A DNA stretch of 64,000 nt from positions 2,795,501 to 2,859,500 of the forward strand of contig NC_007722.1 in the NCBI RefSeq assembly GCF_000013005.1, given 5' to 3'. Shown here piece by piece: positions 25,820 through 32,615 of the stretch; positions within the stretch are counted from its first letter, which is position 1; each line of letters starts with the position of its first letter. The notes beneath the pieces are model-generated. The model ran no database searches. It was not told the DNA's origin and worked only from the letters and a program-made list of their open reading frames with translations. This stretch comes from Erythrobacter litoralis HTCC2594. Its GTDB lineage: Bacteria > Pseudomonadota > Alphaproteobacteria > Sphingomonadales > Sphingomonadaceae. The translations under genes were made by a program, and so were the position numbers.

Positions 25820-25879
25820 GCGCCCGCGCTGCTCGCGAGGGAGAGGGTGACGCGCAGCAACGCGGGCGCTTTTTTGTTT
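25820..25879 (+). terminator. Plus-strand intrinsic-terminator-like hairpin inside the GTA operon
   Basis: GCGCCCGCG (25820-25828) pairs with CGCGGGCGC (25861-25869), with partial inner pairing, and is followed by TTTTTTGTTTT on the plus strand. All genes here run on the minus strand, so it faces the wrong way for them. It could stop antisense transcription into the head genes, or simply be part of the repeat-rich gap. Confidence 0.55.
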
Positions 25880-25907
25880 TCCGCAAGCGCATCCGCGCTC
25901 GCGATGT

Positions 25908-26105
25908 CCTCGCGCCTTAGGCGCTGCGGGCGCGCGGTCGCGCTTGCGGTCGGCTGGTCGCCGACCGTGCTCCGCCACCAGGCAAAGCCGTTGCTGGATT
26001 GCTCCAGCACGCGAGCCGAAGGTGAGGGCAAGGCCGACCGGCCGCCCGCAGCGACGCGACCGTCAGGTCGCATGAGCGAGGATTTCGCGCCCCGGATGGG
26101 GTGCG
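25908..26105. repeat. Family III palindromic mosaic repeat, capsid-adaptor gap
   Basis: The gap between capsid and gp6 (25791-26119) holds no gene. A left arm (TCCTCGCGC, then GGCGCTGCGGGCG, 25908-25935) and an inverted right arm (CCGCCCGCAGCG, then GAGCGAGGA, 26042-26082) enclose further small hairpins. At the end is a hairpin with GGAT loop: GCGCCCC (26087-26093), GGAT, GGGGTGC (26098-26104), 15 bases beyond the capsid stop. The same right-arm order occurs at 27370-27432. Confidence 0.7.
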
Positions 26106-26119
26106 GAGAACAAGAACTC

Positions 26120-27268
26120 CTACAATTCGATCTTCAGCAGCTTGATCGCATTGCTATCGAGCACCTGCCCGCCGACGCGCTTGGTCGCGTAGAAATGCAC
26201 GAAGGGCTTGTTGGTGAAGGGATCGCGCAGGATCTGCGTCGCGGTCCGTTCGGCGATCAGGTAGCCGTGGCGGAAATTGCCGAAGGCGACCGGACATTCG
26301 CCATTGGCGATGTCGGGCATGTCCTCGGCCTCGACCACCGGGTAGCCGAGCAAGCGATCGGGCTGGCCCTCGACCATGCCGGGCTGCCACAGGAACGCGC
26401 CGTCGGCGGTCTTGAGCTTGCGGACCTCGGCGAGCGTCGCCGAGTTCATGACGAAGCTCGCGCCCTGGCGGTGGCCCGCCTTCATCGTGTGGACGAGGTC
26501 AATCAGCTTGGCATCGGGGTTGGAGCCGAAGCCCGCATCGTCGCCGGTTCCGACATATTGCAGCGTGCCGAAGCTGCGGGCCTGGTCGTCGCTGGTCGAA
26601 TGCGGGACGGTGAGGAAACCGTCGGGCTGGTCGATGCCCGAGCCGTTGACGAAGGCTGCGCCTTCCGCCCGCGCGAACTCCATCGCGATCTCGCTGGCGA
26701 GCCAGGCTTCGAGGTCGAACCCCGCATCGTCGAGCATAGCTTGGCTAGCCGCCGGGTTGGCGTAGAGTTCACCCGTTGGCGGGGCGATTTCCTCGAAGCT
26801 CGGCGTGTCGGTCTCAGGCCGGCCGGCGGTTTCACTGACCCAGCCGCTGGCGGTGCCGCCAGTGCTGACGAGCTTGCGATAGCCTGCGCTGCCGGTCTGC
26901 ACTACCTGCGCGAGGGCGCGGATCGGGCTGATTTCGACAAGCTCGCGTGCGATCATGGCGTCGATCTGCTGCGGCACGGCATAGCCGCCATCGGACGGCG
27001 TAGCGCCGGACAGCGATTTGACCTCGCTGGTCGATCCGCGGCGCAGGTAACCGTCGACGAAGCCTTTCACTTCGGTGGACTCCGATGCACCAGAGATCGC
27101 AGGGCGCGTGGCAGCGCGGCCAATCTTGTCGACGCGGGCCTTTACCTCGTCGACGTCGGATCGCAGCGTGGCGACGTCGGCTTCGGTCTTGTCCTGACGG
27201 GCGACGATGTCGAAGCTTTCTTCTGCCGTGTCGGGGGTAGGGGGAGTGGGGGTAACGGTTACGTCCAT
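26120..27268 (-). CDS. GTA gp5-like major capsid protein (HK97 fold)
   Basis: 382 aa. Residues 1 to about 85 are a charged, coiled-coil-like scaffold arm (EADVATLRSDVDEVKARVDK), expected to be removed by the prohead protease. The mature HK97-fold part begins near SGATPSDGGYAVPQQID and shows the usual PIRALAQVVQTGS, GWVSETAGRPET, LLGYPVVEAEDMP and FGNFRHGYLIAERTATQI blocks. It has its own spacing on each side: 167 bases before and 329 after, both filled with family III repeats. Confidence 0.95.
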   Translation of the reverse strand: MDVTVTPTPPTPDTAEESFDIVARQDKTEADVATLRSDVDEVKARVDKIGRAATRPAISGASESTEVKGFVDGYLRRGSTSEVKSLSGATPSDGGYAVPQQIDAMIARELVEISPIRALAQVVQTGSAGYRKLVSTGGTASGWVSETAGRPETDTPSFEEIAPPTGELYANPAASQAMLDDAGFDLEAWLASEIAMEFARAEGAAFVNGSGIDQPDGFLTVPHSTSDDQARSFGTLQYVGTGDDAGFGSNPDAKLIDLVHTMKAGHRQGASFVMNSATLAEVRKLKTADGAFLWQPGMVEGQPDRLLGYPVVEAEDMPDIANGECPVAFGNFRHGYLIAERTATQILRDPFTNKPFVHFYATKRVGGQVLDSNAIKLLKIEL

Positions 27269-27303
27269 TTCAGTACCTTTCTTCGGGTGAGTCTTTCGTT
27301 TTT

Positions 27304-27435
27304 CGCACCCGCCTCCGCGGGTGCGTCCTCGGCGCTGTTTCGATGCTACGCATCGAGCACCTGCAGGCGCGCCCGCAGCGACCGATGGGAGCGAGGAAAG
27401 CCTAAGGGCCCGGATGGGCCCGCCGGCGATTGAGG
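27304..27435. repeat. Family III palindromic mosaic repeat, protease-capsid gap
   Basis: Fills most of the 167-base gap between the prohead protease and the capsid gene. It contains a 9-bp perfect hairpin (CGCACCCGC/GCGGGTGCG, 27304-27325), the arm GCGCCCGCAGCGA (27369-27381), GAGCGAGGA (27389-27397) and the hairpin GGGCCC-GGAT-GGGCCC (27406-27421). The last ~37 bases match 61718-61754 with four differences, two of them compensating in the stem. Confidence 0.8.
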
Positions 27436-27825
27436 CTAACCAACAAAATGCACCCGCGCCCCGTGCTGGAGCGGGTGGGTGACGAGGCTGACCTCTAACA
27501 GGTCGATATCCTCGAGCACCCGGCCCGAGGCATCGTGGCGGAATTGCCGTGCGCGATAACCAAAGCTGAGGCCGCTCACGGCGCGGGCCTTCAACTGCGC
27601 GGCGGCGCGGCTCGCGGGATTGTCGATGCGAGCCACGACGCGCAGGCCGCGATCGTCTTCGGCAATGTGCTCGATCCAGCCGATGCGCTGCTCCGGGCGG
27701 TGCTGCCAGAACAGCGGGATCGGAGCGCGCCGGTCGGCGAGCGTGCGCGCGAAGGCGCCGGGAAGAATTGTGTCGCGAGCAGCATCGGGCACTCCTGTGA
27801 GGGCGGCGTATCCGGCGATTTTCAT
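27436..27825 (-). CDS. GTA gp4-like prohead protease
   Basis: 129 aa, a short HK97-type (S78) serine protease that matures the capsid. His42 in LFWQH and a serine of VSGLSFGYR (about residue 87) fit the catalytic positions, and LLEVSLVTHPLQHGARV is the conserved C-terminal block. It is smaller than many phage proteases but similar to GTA gp4. It lies between two repeat-filled gaps. Confidence 0.92.
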   Translation of the reverse strand: MKIAGYAALTGVPDAARDTILPGAFARTLADRRAPIPLFWQHRPEQRIGWIEHIAEDDRGLRVVARIDNPASRAAAQLKARAVSGLSFGYRARQFRHDASGRVLEDIDLLEVSLVTHPLQHGARVHFVG

Positions 27826-27864
27826 GGGCGGGCTTTCAGGTCTTGGGGCTGGGGGCGTGGCTGC

Positions 27865-27947
27865 GCTTCGACAGGCTCAGCACGAACGGGTGTTCAAGAT
27901 TGCTTCGGTGCATTCACAGCATCCGTTCGGCCTGAGCCGGTGTCGCA
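27865..27947. repeat. Family I palindromic repeat doublet, gp3.5-gp4 gap
   Basis: GCTTCGACAGGCTCAG with CACGAACGGG (27865-27890) faces a degenerate inverted copy CCGTTCGGCCTGAGCCGGTG (from 27924). They form an inverted pair about 30 bases apart in the 165-base gap between gp3.5 and the protease, as in bacterial REP/BIME elements. No gene is seen in the gap. Confidence 0.75.
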
Positions 27948-27990
27948 AAGCGACAGCTGCGCTTCCGAAGGCCACGCGCCGACACCCGTC

Positions 27991-28299
27991 TCACTTCAGC
28001 ATGTCCCCGACACCCAGCCGCACGGCGATGCCGATCAGCAGCAGCGCGAAGATCCCGCGCACGATCCATTCGAGCGCCGCTTTCCACGCGCTCGCCTTGG
28101 CATCGCGCCAGGCCTGGAGCAGCTCGCGCAGCTCGTCGATATCCTCCTGCGCTTCCTTGTCGGAGAGGCCTAGCCGGTGCAGCGCCCGCTCGGCGCCGAC
28201 CTCGCTCGCTTCCTCGACCATGGCGCGCAGGGTAATGAGTTCGCCGCCCTCATGCGTCGCCTGCGCGATCAGCCGCGCGAGCATTTCTTCGCGGGTCAT
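27991..28299 (-). CDS. GTA gp3.5-like small membrane protein (DUF6127-like)
   Basis: 102 aa. A helical soluble part (LITLRAMVEEASEVGAERAL, RLGLSDKEAQEDIDELRELL) is followed by a single transmembrane helix near the C-terminus (WIVRGIFALLLIGIAVRLGV). It sits between portal and protease exactly where GTA clusters carry orfg3.5, and starts in an ATGA overlap with the portal stop. The family is, to my recollection, DUF6127; its role is unknown. Confidence 0.8.
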   Translation of the reverse strand: MTREEMLARLIAQATHEGGELITLRAMVEEASEVGAERALHRLGLSDKEAQEDIDELRELLQAWRDAKASAWKAALEWIVRGIFALLLIGIAVRLGVGDMLK

Positions 28300-29444
28300 G
28301 CTGCAGCTCCATCAACGCCGAGCATCCGGCGCTTCTCCTGATCGGACAGGAAGCTCGCTTCGCTGACCTGCGCCCACAGCCGCTCGCGATCTTCCGACAG
28401 TGCCGGGACGCGGTCGAGATCGACGCTGAGCGCCGCATCCGCGAACCATGCCGACAGGCCATCGGCCAGCCCGCCAAGAATCTTCCCCGCCAGCGGCAGC
28501 AGCGTCAGCCGCCACAGCGCGCGATTGGCCTCGCGATAATTGGCGTAGGTGTTGTCGCCCGGCAGGCCGAGCAGCATGGGCGGCACTCCAAAGGCGAGCG
28601 CGATGTCGCGCGCGGCGGCTTCCTTGAGCGTCGCGAAATCCATGTCCGCCGGGCTCATGGCCATCGACTGCCAGCTGAGCCCGCCTTCGAGCAGCATCGG
28701 CCGCCCGGCGTTGGGTTGGCCGCTGAAGGCTGCCTCCAGCTCGGCCTTGAGCCGCTCGAACTGGTCGGTCGTCAGCCCGCCGCCATCGTCGCTGGCATGG
28801 ATCAGCGCGCCGGAGGGACGCGCCGAATTGGCCAGCAGCGCGCGGTTCCATTCGCTCGCGGCATTGTGGATCGCCACCGCCTGCCGCGCCGCCGACAGGC
28901 ACCCCGCGCCATAATGATCGTCGCCTGGATGGACGCTCTTGAGATGGATGATGTTGGGCCAGCCGTCCTCATCCTCAAGCGGGATGGTCAGCGTGCGATC
29001 GGCCAGGCGGTAGTCGTAGGCGCTCGGCCAGCCATCCGCGCCCGGCACCACCGAAACCCGCTCGGGTCGCAGCGCGAACAGCTCGACCGGCTGGCCGCTC
29101 GCATCCTTGGCGACCTGGGCATAGGCATTGCCGTGCAGCAGCAGGTGGAGCGCCAGCGTCTCGACCAGCGACTGCCCTGCGCTTGGCGCGCGGATCAGCG
29201 CCAGCAGCTTGGGATCGGCTTCGGAGAGCGGCGCGCTGCCGACCCCCTCGGCGACGATCCGCACCGCCCTCTGCGCGACCGGGTTCTCGACAAAGGCCTC
29301 GCGCAAGGATGCGCCGTAGTCGAACGGGCGGCGATGGCCGCTTTCGAACGCAGTCGCCCAGGGCGAGACGAATCCGCGCGAAACAGGCACGCGGCTGCCG
29401 CCCCCGCCCTTGAAGGCGGAGGTCAGGGTGGTGAGGAATGACAT
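28296..29444 (-). CDS. GTA gp3-like portal protein (HK97 family)
   Basis: 382 aa. It forms the ring through which DNA enters the head. Typical HK97 portal blocks are present: PVAQRAVRIVAEGVGSAP, LLHGNAYAQV, PSAYDYRL, and DFATLKEAAARDIALAFGVP followed by PMLLGLPGDNTYANYREAN. AAGGAACG precedes the ATG. It is separated from the terminase gene by the GIY-YIG cassette and its flanking repeats, a place where these two genes are normally adjacent. Confidence 0.94.
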   Translation of the reverse strand: MSFLTTLTSAFKGGGGSRVPVSRGFVSPWATAFESGHRRPFDYGASLREAFVENPVAQRAVRIVAEGVGSAPLSEADPKLLALIRAPSAGQSLVETLALHLLLHGNAYAQVAKDASGQPVELFALRPERVSVVPGADGWPSAYDYRLADRTLTIPLEDEDGWPNIIHLKSVHPGDDHYGAGCLSAARQAVAIHNAASEWNRALLANSARPSGALIHASDDGGGLTTDQFERLKAELEAAFSGQPNAGRPMLLEGGLSWQSMAMSPADMDFATLKEAAARDIALAFGVPPMLLGLPGDNTYANYREANRALWRLTLLPLAGKILGGLADGLSAWFADAALSVDLDRVPALSEDRERLWAQVSEASFLSDQEKRRMLGVDGAAA

Positions 29445-29470
29445 GGAGCGTTCCTTGAATTCAAATAGGA

Positions 29471-29500
29471 GTCACCCCGGACTCGTTCCGGGGTAGTGCT
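29471..29500. repeat. Family II palindromic repeat, left flank of the GIY-YIG gene
   Basis: CCCCGGA (29475-29481), loop CTCGT, TCCGGGG (29487-29493), followed by TAGTGCTTTT. It is a direct repeat of 29891-29921, with the same preceding GTCA and the same AGTGCTTT after the hairpin. The intervening unit is the GIY-YIG gene. Confidence 0.8.
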
Positions 29501-29501
29501 T

Positions 29502-29810
29502 TTACTTCAGTGGCGGAAAACCCAGCGGCTCAGCCAGATCCAGCCAGTCGGGATTTGCCTCTTCGATCACATTGAACTTCCACTGGCGCGGCCAGCGTTT
29601 GATCGTTTTCTCGCGCGCGATGGCAACTTCGATATCGTCGTGCGTTTCGAACCATACGAGGCGCTTGATGTCGCGCCGGCTGGTATAGCCTTGCATCGTT
29701 TCATCGCGATGTTGGTAAATTCGCGCCATCAGATCCGACGTCACCCCGGTGTAGAGCCGCCCGCGATAATGGCTGGCGAGAACGTAAACCGTCGGTTCGA
29801 AAGTTCGCAT
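29502..29810 (-). CDS. Small GIY-YIG endonuclease-domain protein
   Basis: 102 aa, a single GIY-YIG nuclease domain of the UPF0213-like type. VYVLASHYRGRLYTGVTSDL carries the GIY and YIG equivalents (VYVL and LYTG), with the catalytic Arg in ARIYQHR and Glu in IAREKTIKRW. It lies in the operon direction between TerL and portal, is not a known GTA gene, and is bracketed by direct copies of a palindrome. This looks like a small inserted cassette. Whether the nuclease acts on the repeats is inference. Confidence 0.9.
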   Translation of the reverse strand: MRTFEPTVYVLASHYRGRLYTGVTSDLMARIYQHRDETMQGYTSRRDIKRLVWFETHDDIEVAIAREKTIKRWPRQWKFNVIEEANPDWLDLAEPLGFPPLK

Positions 29811-29833
29811 CTGTCTTGCATGAAAGAAGCATT

Positions 29834-29921
29834 ATCCCGGAACAAGTCCGGGATGACTGTGATGGCAGGACAGTCCACTCCATCCTCCTGTCAGCCCGGA
29901 CTTGTTCCGGGCCAGTGCTTT
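29834..29921. repeat. Family II palindromic repeat doublet, right flank of the GIY-YIG gene
   Basis: Two hairpins in opposite orientation: ATCCCGGA-ACAAG-TCCGGGAT (29834-29854) and GCCCGGA-CTTGT-TCCGGGC (29894-29912). The loops are complementary to each other, so the units are inverted copies. They fill the 121-base gap between the GIY-YIG start and the TerL stop. The second unit plus AGTGCTTT is a direct repeat of 29471-29500. Confidence 0.85.
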
Positions 29922-29931
29922 CTTCTTCGGT

Positions 29932-31284
29932 TCAGAACCTTCGCACGCTCGGCTCTTCGCGCTTAGCCAGCATCAACTCACTCAGCGCCCACACCAGCGC
30001 ATCGGCCCGATCCGGCGAGCGGCCCGGTCCTTCATAGCCACCGCCCGCCATCAGCCCGCACAGCTCGTCCTCGAGCTTCGCGAGCAGGCCCGCGTGGCGC
30101 ACTCGCCCGGCTTCGTAGAGTGCCGCCACCGGCTCGGCCCGCGCCGCCTTGCCGCGGCTGGCGTGGACCAGCTTGACCGGCAGCGAGACGTTCGCCGCGT
30201 GCAGCACGCTCCTGACCATCGCGCCGCCCTGATTGGCTTCGGCGACGATCCGGTCGACCTGCCACGCCTTCGCCGCATTCGAGACCGCGCGCGCCCAGGT
30301 CTCGGGCGAGGCTTTCTCGACCGAGCAATCGGCCAGCACTTCGGCATTGCCGTCATTCAATTTTGCCGCGACGACGATCCCGCAGGCATCGCCGCTCGAT
30401 GAGGCAGGGGGATCGACCCCGACCACCACGCGGATGCGCTCAGCGCCTGTTCCTGCGGTCCGGCACTGCTCCAGCAAGGCCCGGCTCCACAGCGCGCCAT
30501 CGACCTCTTCCAGCATCTCGCCTTCGAGTTCCTGCCGCCCGAGCGATGTCGCGCCATACTGGTCGAGCATGGCTTCGAAATAGGCCGTGGGCAGCACCCC
30601 GGCGTTGTCTTCGGTCTTGCCTTGCGCCAGCACGACTGCGCCGCTTTCAACCTCGGCGTAGAGCCGCTGCATCAGAGCCACGGTGCGCGGCGTAGTGGTG
30701 GCGAGCACCCGGGGATGGTCCCCCAGCCGCATGCCCATCTGCAGATTGTCCCATGCAGCGAGCGCGCGCAGTCCGGCGTTATCCCACTTCGCGATTTCGT
30801 CACACCACGCATGCGTGTGTTGCGGGCCGCGCAGGCTCTCCGGCTCACCCGCCGAATAGAGGAAGGCCTGCGCGCCGTTGGGCCATTGCAAGCGGCGCAG
30901 CGACGGCTCGAATTCAGGTGCCAGCGCACCGGGTGACGCTGCCAGCACGCCGCTTTCGCCTTCGACCATGACGCTGCGCACTTCGACCAGGCTCGCCCCG
31001 ACCAGCGCAATACGGGCTTCGCCGTCGTGGCGCGCCACGTTGCGCACCCATTCGGCTCCGGCGCGGGTCTTGCCGAAGCCGCGGCCGGCGCAGATCAGCC
31101 AGACCCGCCACGGGCCTTCGGGCGGTTGCTGCTCGTCGCGGCCCCAGACTTCCCAGTGCCAGTGCGCGAGCGCGTTATACTCATGCGGTTGCAGCGCCTT
31201 GTCGAGATCGACGCGGCGCTGTGCGCCTTTATCGCCATTGGCGCGAAACCACGCGCCGCGACTTTCACGGCTTTTGCCTGCCAT
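29932..31284 (-). CDS. GTA large terminase subunit
   Basis: 450 aa, the DNA-packaging motor. The ATPase has an adenine/Walker A region LICAGRGFGKTRAG (about residues 63-76), Walker B HAWCDEIAKW, and motif C VLATTTPR. The C-terminal nuclease domain has VVVGVDPPASS with the first metal-binding Asp, and DRADALVWAL with the last. All key residues look intact. The gene begins 3 bases after the small terminase gene, and is followed by the inserted repeat/GIY-YIG unit before the portal. Confidence 0.95.
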   Translation of the reverse strand: MAGKSRESRGAWFRANGDKGAQRRVDLDKALQPHEYNALAHWHWEVWGRDEQQPPEGPWRVWLICAGRGFGKTRAGAEWVRNVARHDGEARIALVGASLVEVRSVMVEGESGVLAASPGALAPEFEPSLRRLQWPNGAQAFLYSAGEPESLRGPQHTHAWCDEIAKWDNAGLRALAAWDNLQMGMRLGDHPRVLATTTPRTVALMQRLYAEVESGAVVLAQGKTEDNAGVLPTAYFEAMLDQYGATSLGRQELEGEMLEEVDGALWSRALLEQCRTAGTGAERIRVVVGVDPPASSSGDACGIVVAAKLNDGNAEVLADCSVEKASPETWARAVSNAAKAWQVDRIVAEANQGGAMVRSVLHAANVSLPVKLVHASRGKAARAEPVAALYEAGRVRHAGLLAKLEDELCGLMAGGGYEGPGRSPDRADALVWALSELMLAKREEPSVRRF

Positions 31285-31287
31285 GGC

Positions 31288-31737
31288 CTATCGGCTCTTT
31301 TCCGCTGCACGTTTTTCGCGGGCAGCCCGGGCGCGGGCGGCGCGCTCTTCGTTATCGCGCAGCTTGTCGATCTTGGCATTGATCGATTTCATCGTCGCGA
31401 CCTCGTCTTCCAGCGTCTGGCGGCCACGCTCCTTGGCTACCGTGTCGCGATGGGCCGCGAGGCAGCGAAAGGCGGTGCCGATGTCGAACTTGCGCCTGGT
31501 GCCGTGTTCATCGACATCTTCGAGCCGCCCGTCACGCAACCGGCCCAGCAATTCCATCTCCAGGTTGTCATAGCCTTCGGCCAGCGCCGCATACCACTGC
31601 CGGGCGAATTCGGCATCGTGACGGCGGGTCTTGTAGACGAGGCTCTGGCTCACCGAGGCAACCTCGCAGGCGGCCTTTACGTTCGACGTTTCCGCCAATT
31701 GATCGATAAAGATGGTCTTCCAGTTCTTCTTGGCCAC
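31288..31737 (-). CDS. GTA small terminase subunit-like protein (gp1)
   Basis: 149 aa. The N-terminal helix-turn-helix region (FIDQLAETSNVKAACEVASV, SQSLVYKTRRHD) resembles small terminase DNA-binding domains. A central part (GYDNLEMELLGRL) and a long charged C-terminal coiled coil follow (INAKIDKLRDNEERAARARA). It is the first gene of the GTA operon, 3 bases before TerL, with a promoter-like sequence about 100 bases upstream. The role is assigned from position and overall resemblance. Confidence 0.85.
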   Translation of the reverse strand: MAKKNWKTIFIDQLAETSNVKAACEVASVSQSLVYKTRRHDAEFARQWYAALAEGYDNLEMELLGRLRDGRLEDVDEHGTRRKFDIGTAFRCLAAHRDTVAKERGRQTLEDEVATMKSINAKIDKLRDNEERAARARAAREKRAAEKSR

Positions 31738-31773
31738 GTCCGATGATCCCGTCCTGCGCGGTGCCGATACGCG

Positions 31774-31808
31774 AACGGGCGACGCTGCGTGGTGCAGGGC
31801 CGCCCGTT
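31774..31808 (-). promoter_or_regulatory. Stem-loop in the leader of the GTA operon
   Basis: AACGGGCG (31774-31781) and CGCCCGTT (31801-31808) form an 8-bp perfect inverted repeat around a 19-base loop, between the predicted promoter and the small terminase start. There is no U-tract after it on the minus strand, so it is not an intrinsic terminator. It could affect translation, stability or protein binding. Confidence 0.5.
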
Positions 31809-31836
31809 TCGAATCGGTATTTCGCGATGTTCCGTT

Positions 31837-31865
31837 TCTCTAACCAAAGAGCGTGACGATGTCAA
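31837..31865 (-). promoter_or_regulatory. Predicted sigma-70-type promoter of the GTA operon
   Basis: On the minus strand a perfect -35 box TTGACA (31865-31860) is followed by a 17-base spacer and a weaker -10 box TAGAGA (31842-31837). It points into the small terminase gene, giving a leader of about 95 bases. The surrounding 40 bases are clearly A/T-richer than the genes. No CtrA-type TTAA-N7-TTAA site was seen here. Confidence 0.5.
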
Positions 31866-31958
31866 TAGAAAAGTGCCAAATAGGTTAGTTTGATATTCGG
31901 TTGCGTGCCGTCGCGCCCTGCCGTAATCGGCTGCAAAGGCAATCGGGACCCCCCTCTC

Positions 31959-32615
31959 ATGGTCATGAAACCGCTGCGCGGGCTCTACAACTGGACGATG
32001 GAGAAAGCCGCGCATCCCGCCGCCGAATGGTGGCTGGCGTTCTTCTGCTTCATCGAAGCGAGCTTCTTCCCGATCCCGCCGCATCCGCTGCTGGGCCTGA
32101 TGTGCCTGGCCGCGCCGCAAAAGGCGCTGCGGTTCGGGATCATCGCGACCTTGAGTTCGGTGGTGGGCGGGCTGTTCGGCTATTTTATCGGCTGGGCGCT
32201 GTTCGACAGCGTCGGGGTGCCGCTGCTCGGCGCCATCGGCCTGCTCGATGCCTTGCCGGCGGCGCAGTGTACCTTCGACGAATACGGCGTCGCCGCGGTC
32301 ATCATCGCCGGGGCGACCCCGGTGCCGTTCAAGCTGCTGACCATCACGGCGGGGTTCCTCGGCATGGCGCTGGTGCCTTTCATCCTGGCCAGCCTGGCCG
32401 GACGCGGGCTGATCTTCTTCACCGTCGGCCTGCTGTTCCGCATCTTCGGCGCGCCGATCAAGCTCTTCATCGACAAATATCTCGGCACCGTGACAACCGC
32501 CTTCGTCGTACTGGTCGTGGGCGGGGTACTCGCCATCACGCAGCTGGGCGGCGGCGGCGACGACGAAGATCCGTGTGCGGGCGCGGAACGCGAAGCACCG
32601 GCTCCGGCCCGCTAG
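31959..32615 (+). CDS. YqaA/DedA-family membrane protein
   Basis: 218 aa, with about five hydrophobic segments. WWLAFFCFIEASFFPIPPHP and TPVPFKLLTITAGFLGM are the conserved blocks of the YqaA branch of the DedA/SNARE-associated family, thought to act as lipid or small-molecule flippases or transporters. The C-terminus is a Gly/Asp-rich tail. The start ATG at 31959 is chosen over an upstream open stretch; a second ATG six bases on is equally possible. The stop shares CTAG with the convergent Crp/Fnr gene. Confidence 0.85.
   Translation: MVMKPLRGLYNWTMEKAAHPAAEWWLAFFCFIEASFFPIPPHPLLGLMCLAAPQKALRFGIIATLSSVVGGLFGYFIGWALFDSVGVPLLGAIGLLDALPAAQCTFDEYGVAAVIIAGATPVPFKLLTITAGFLGMALVPFILASLAGRGLIFFTVGLLFRIFGAPIKLFIDKYLGTVTTAFVVLVVGGVLAITQLGGGGDDEDPCAGAEREAPAPAR

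Noticed and set aside
29811..29931. Palindromes after TerL considered as intrinsic terminators of the terminase genes
   Set aside because: No U-tract follows the stems on the minus strand, the units are repeated in both orientations, and the operon continues beyond them.
16972..31866. Region considered as an ordinary prophage
   Set aside because: No integrase, repressor, replication or lysis genes and no flanking tRNA or att-like repeat were found, and gene order plus the short tape measure match a GTA.
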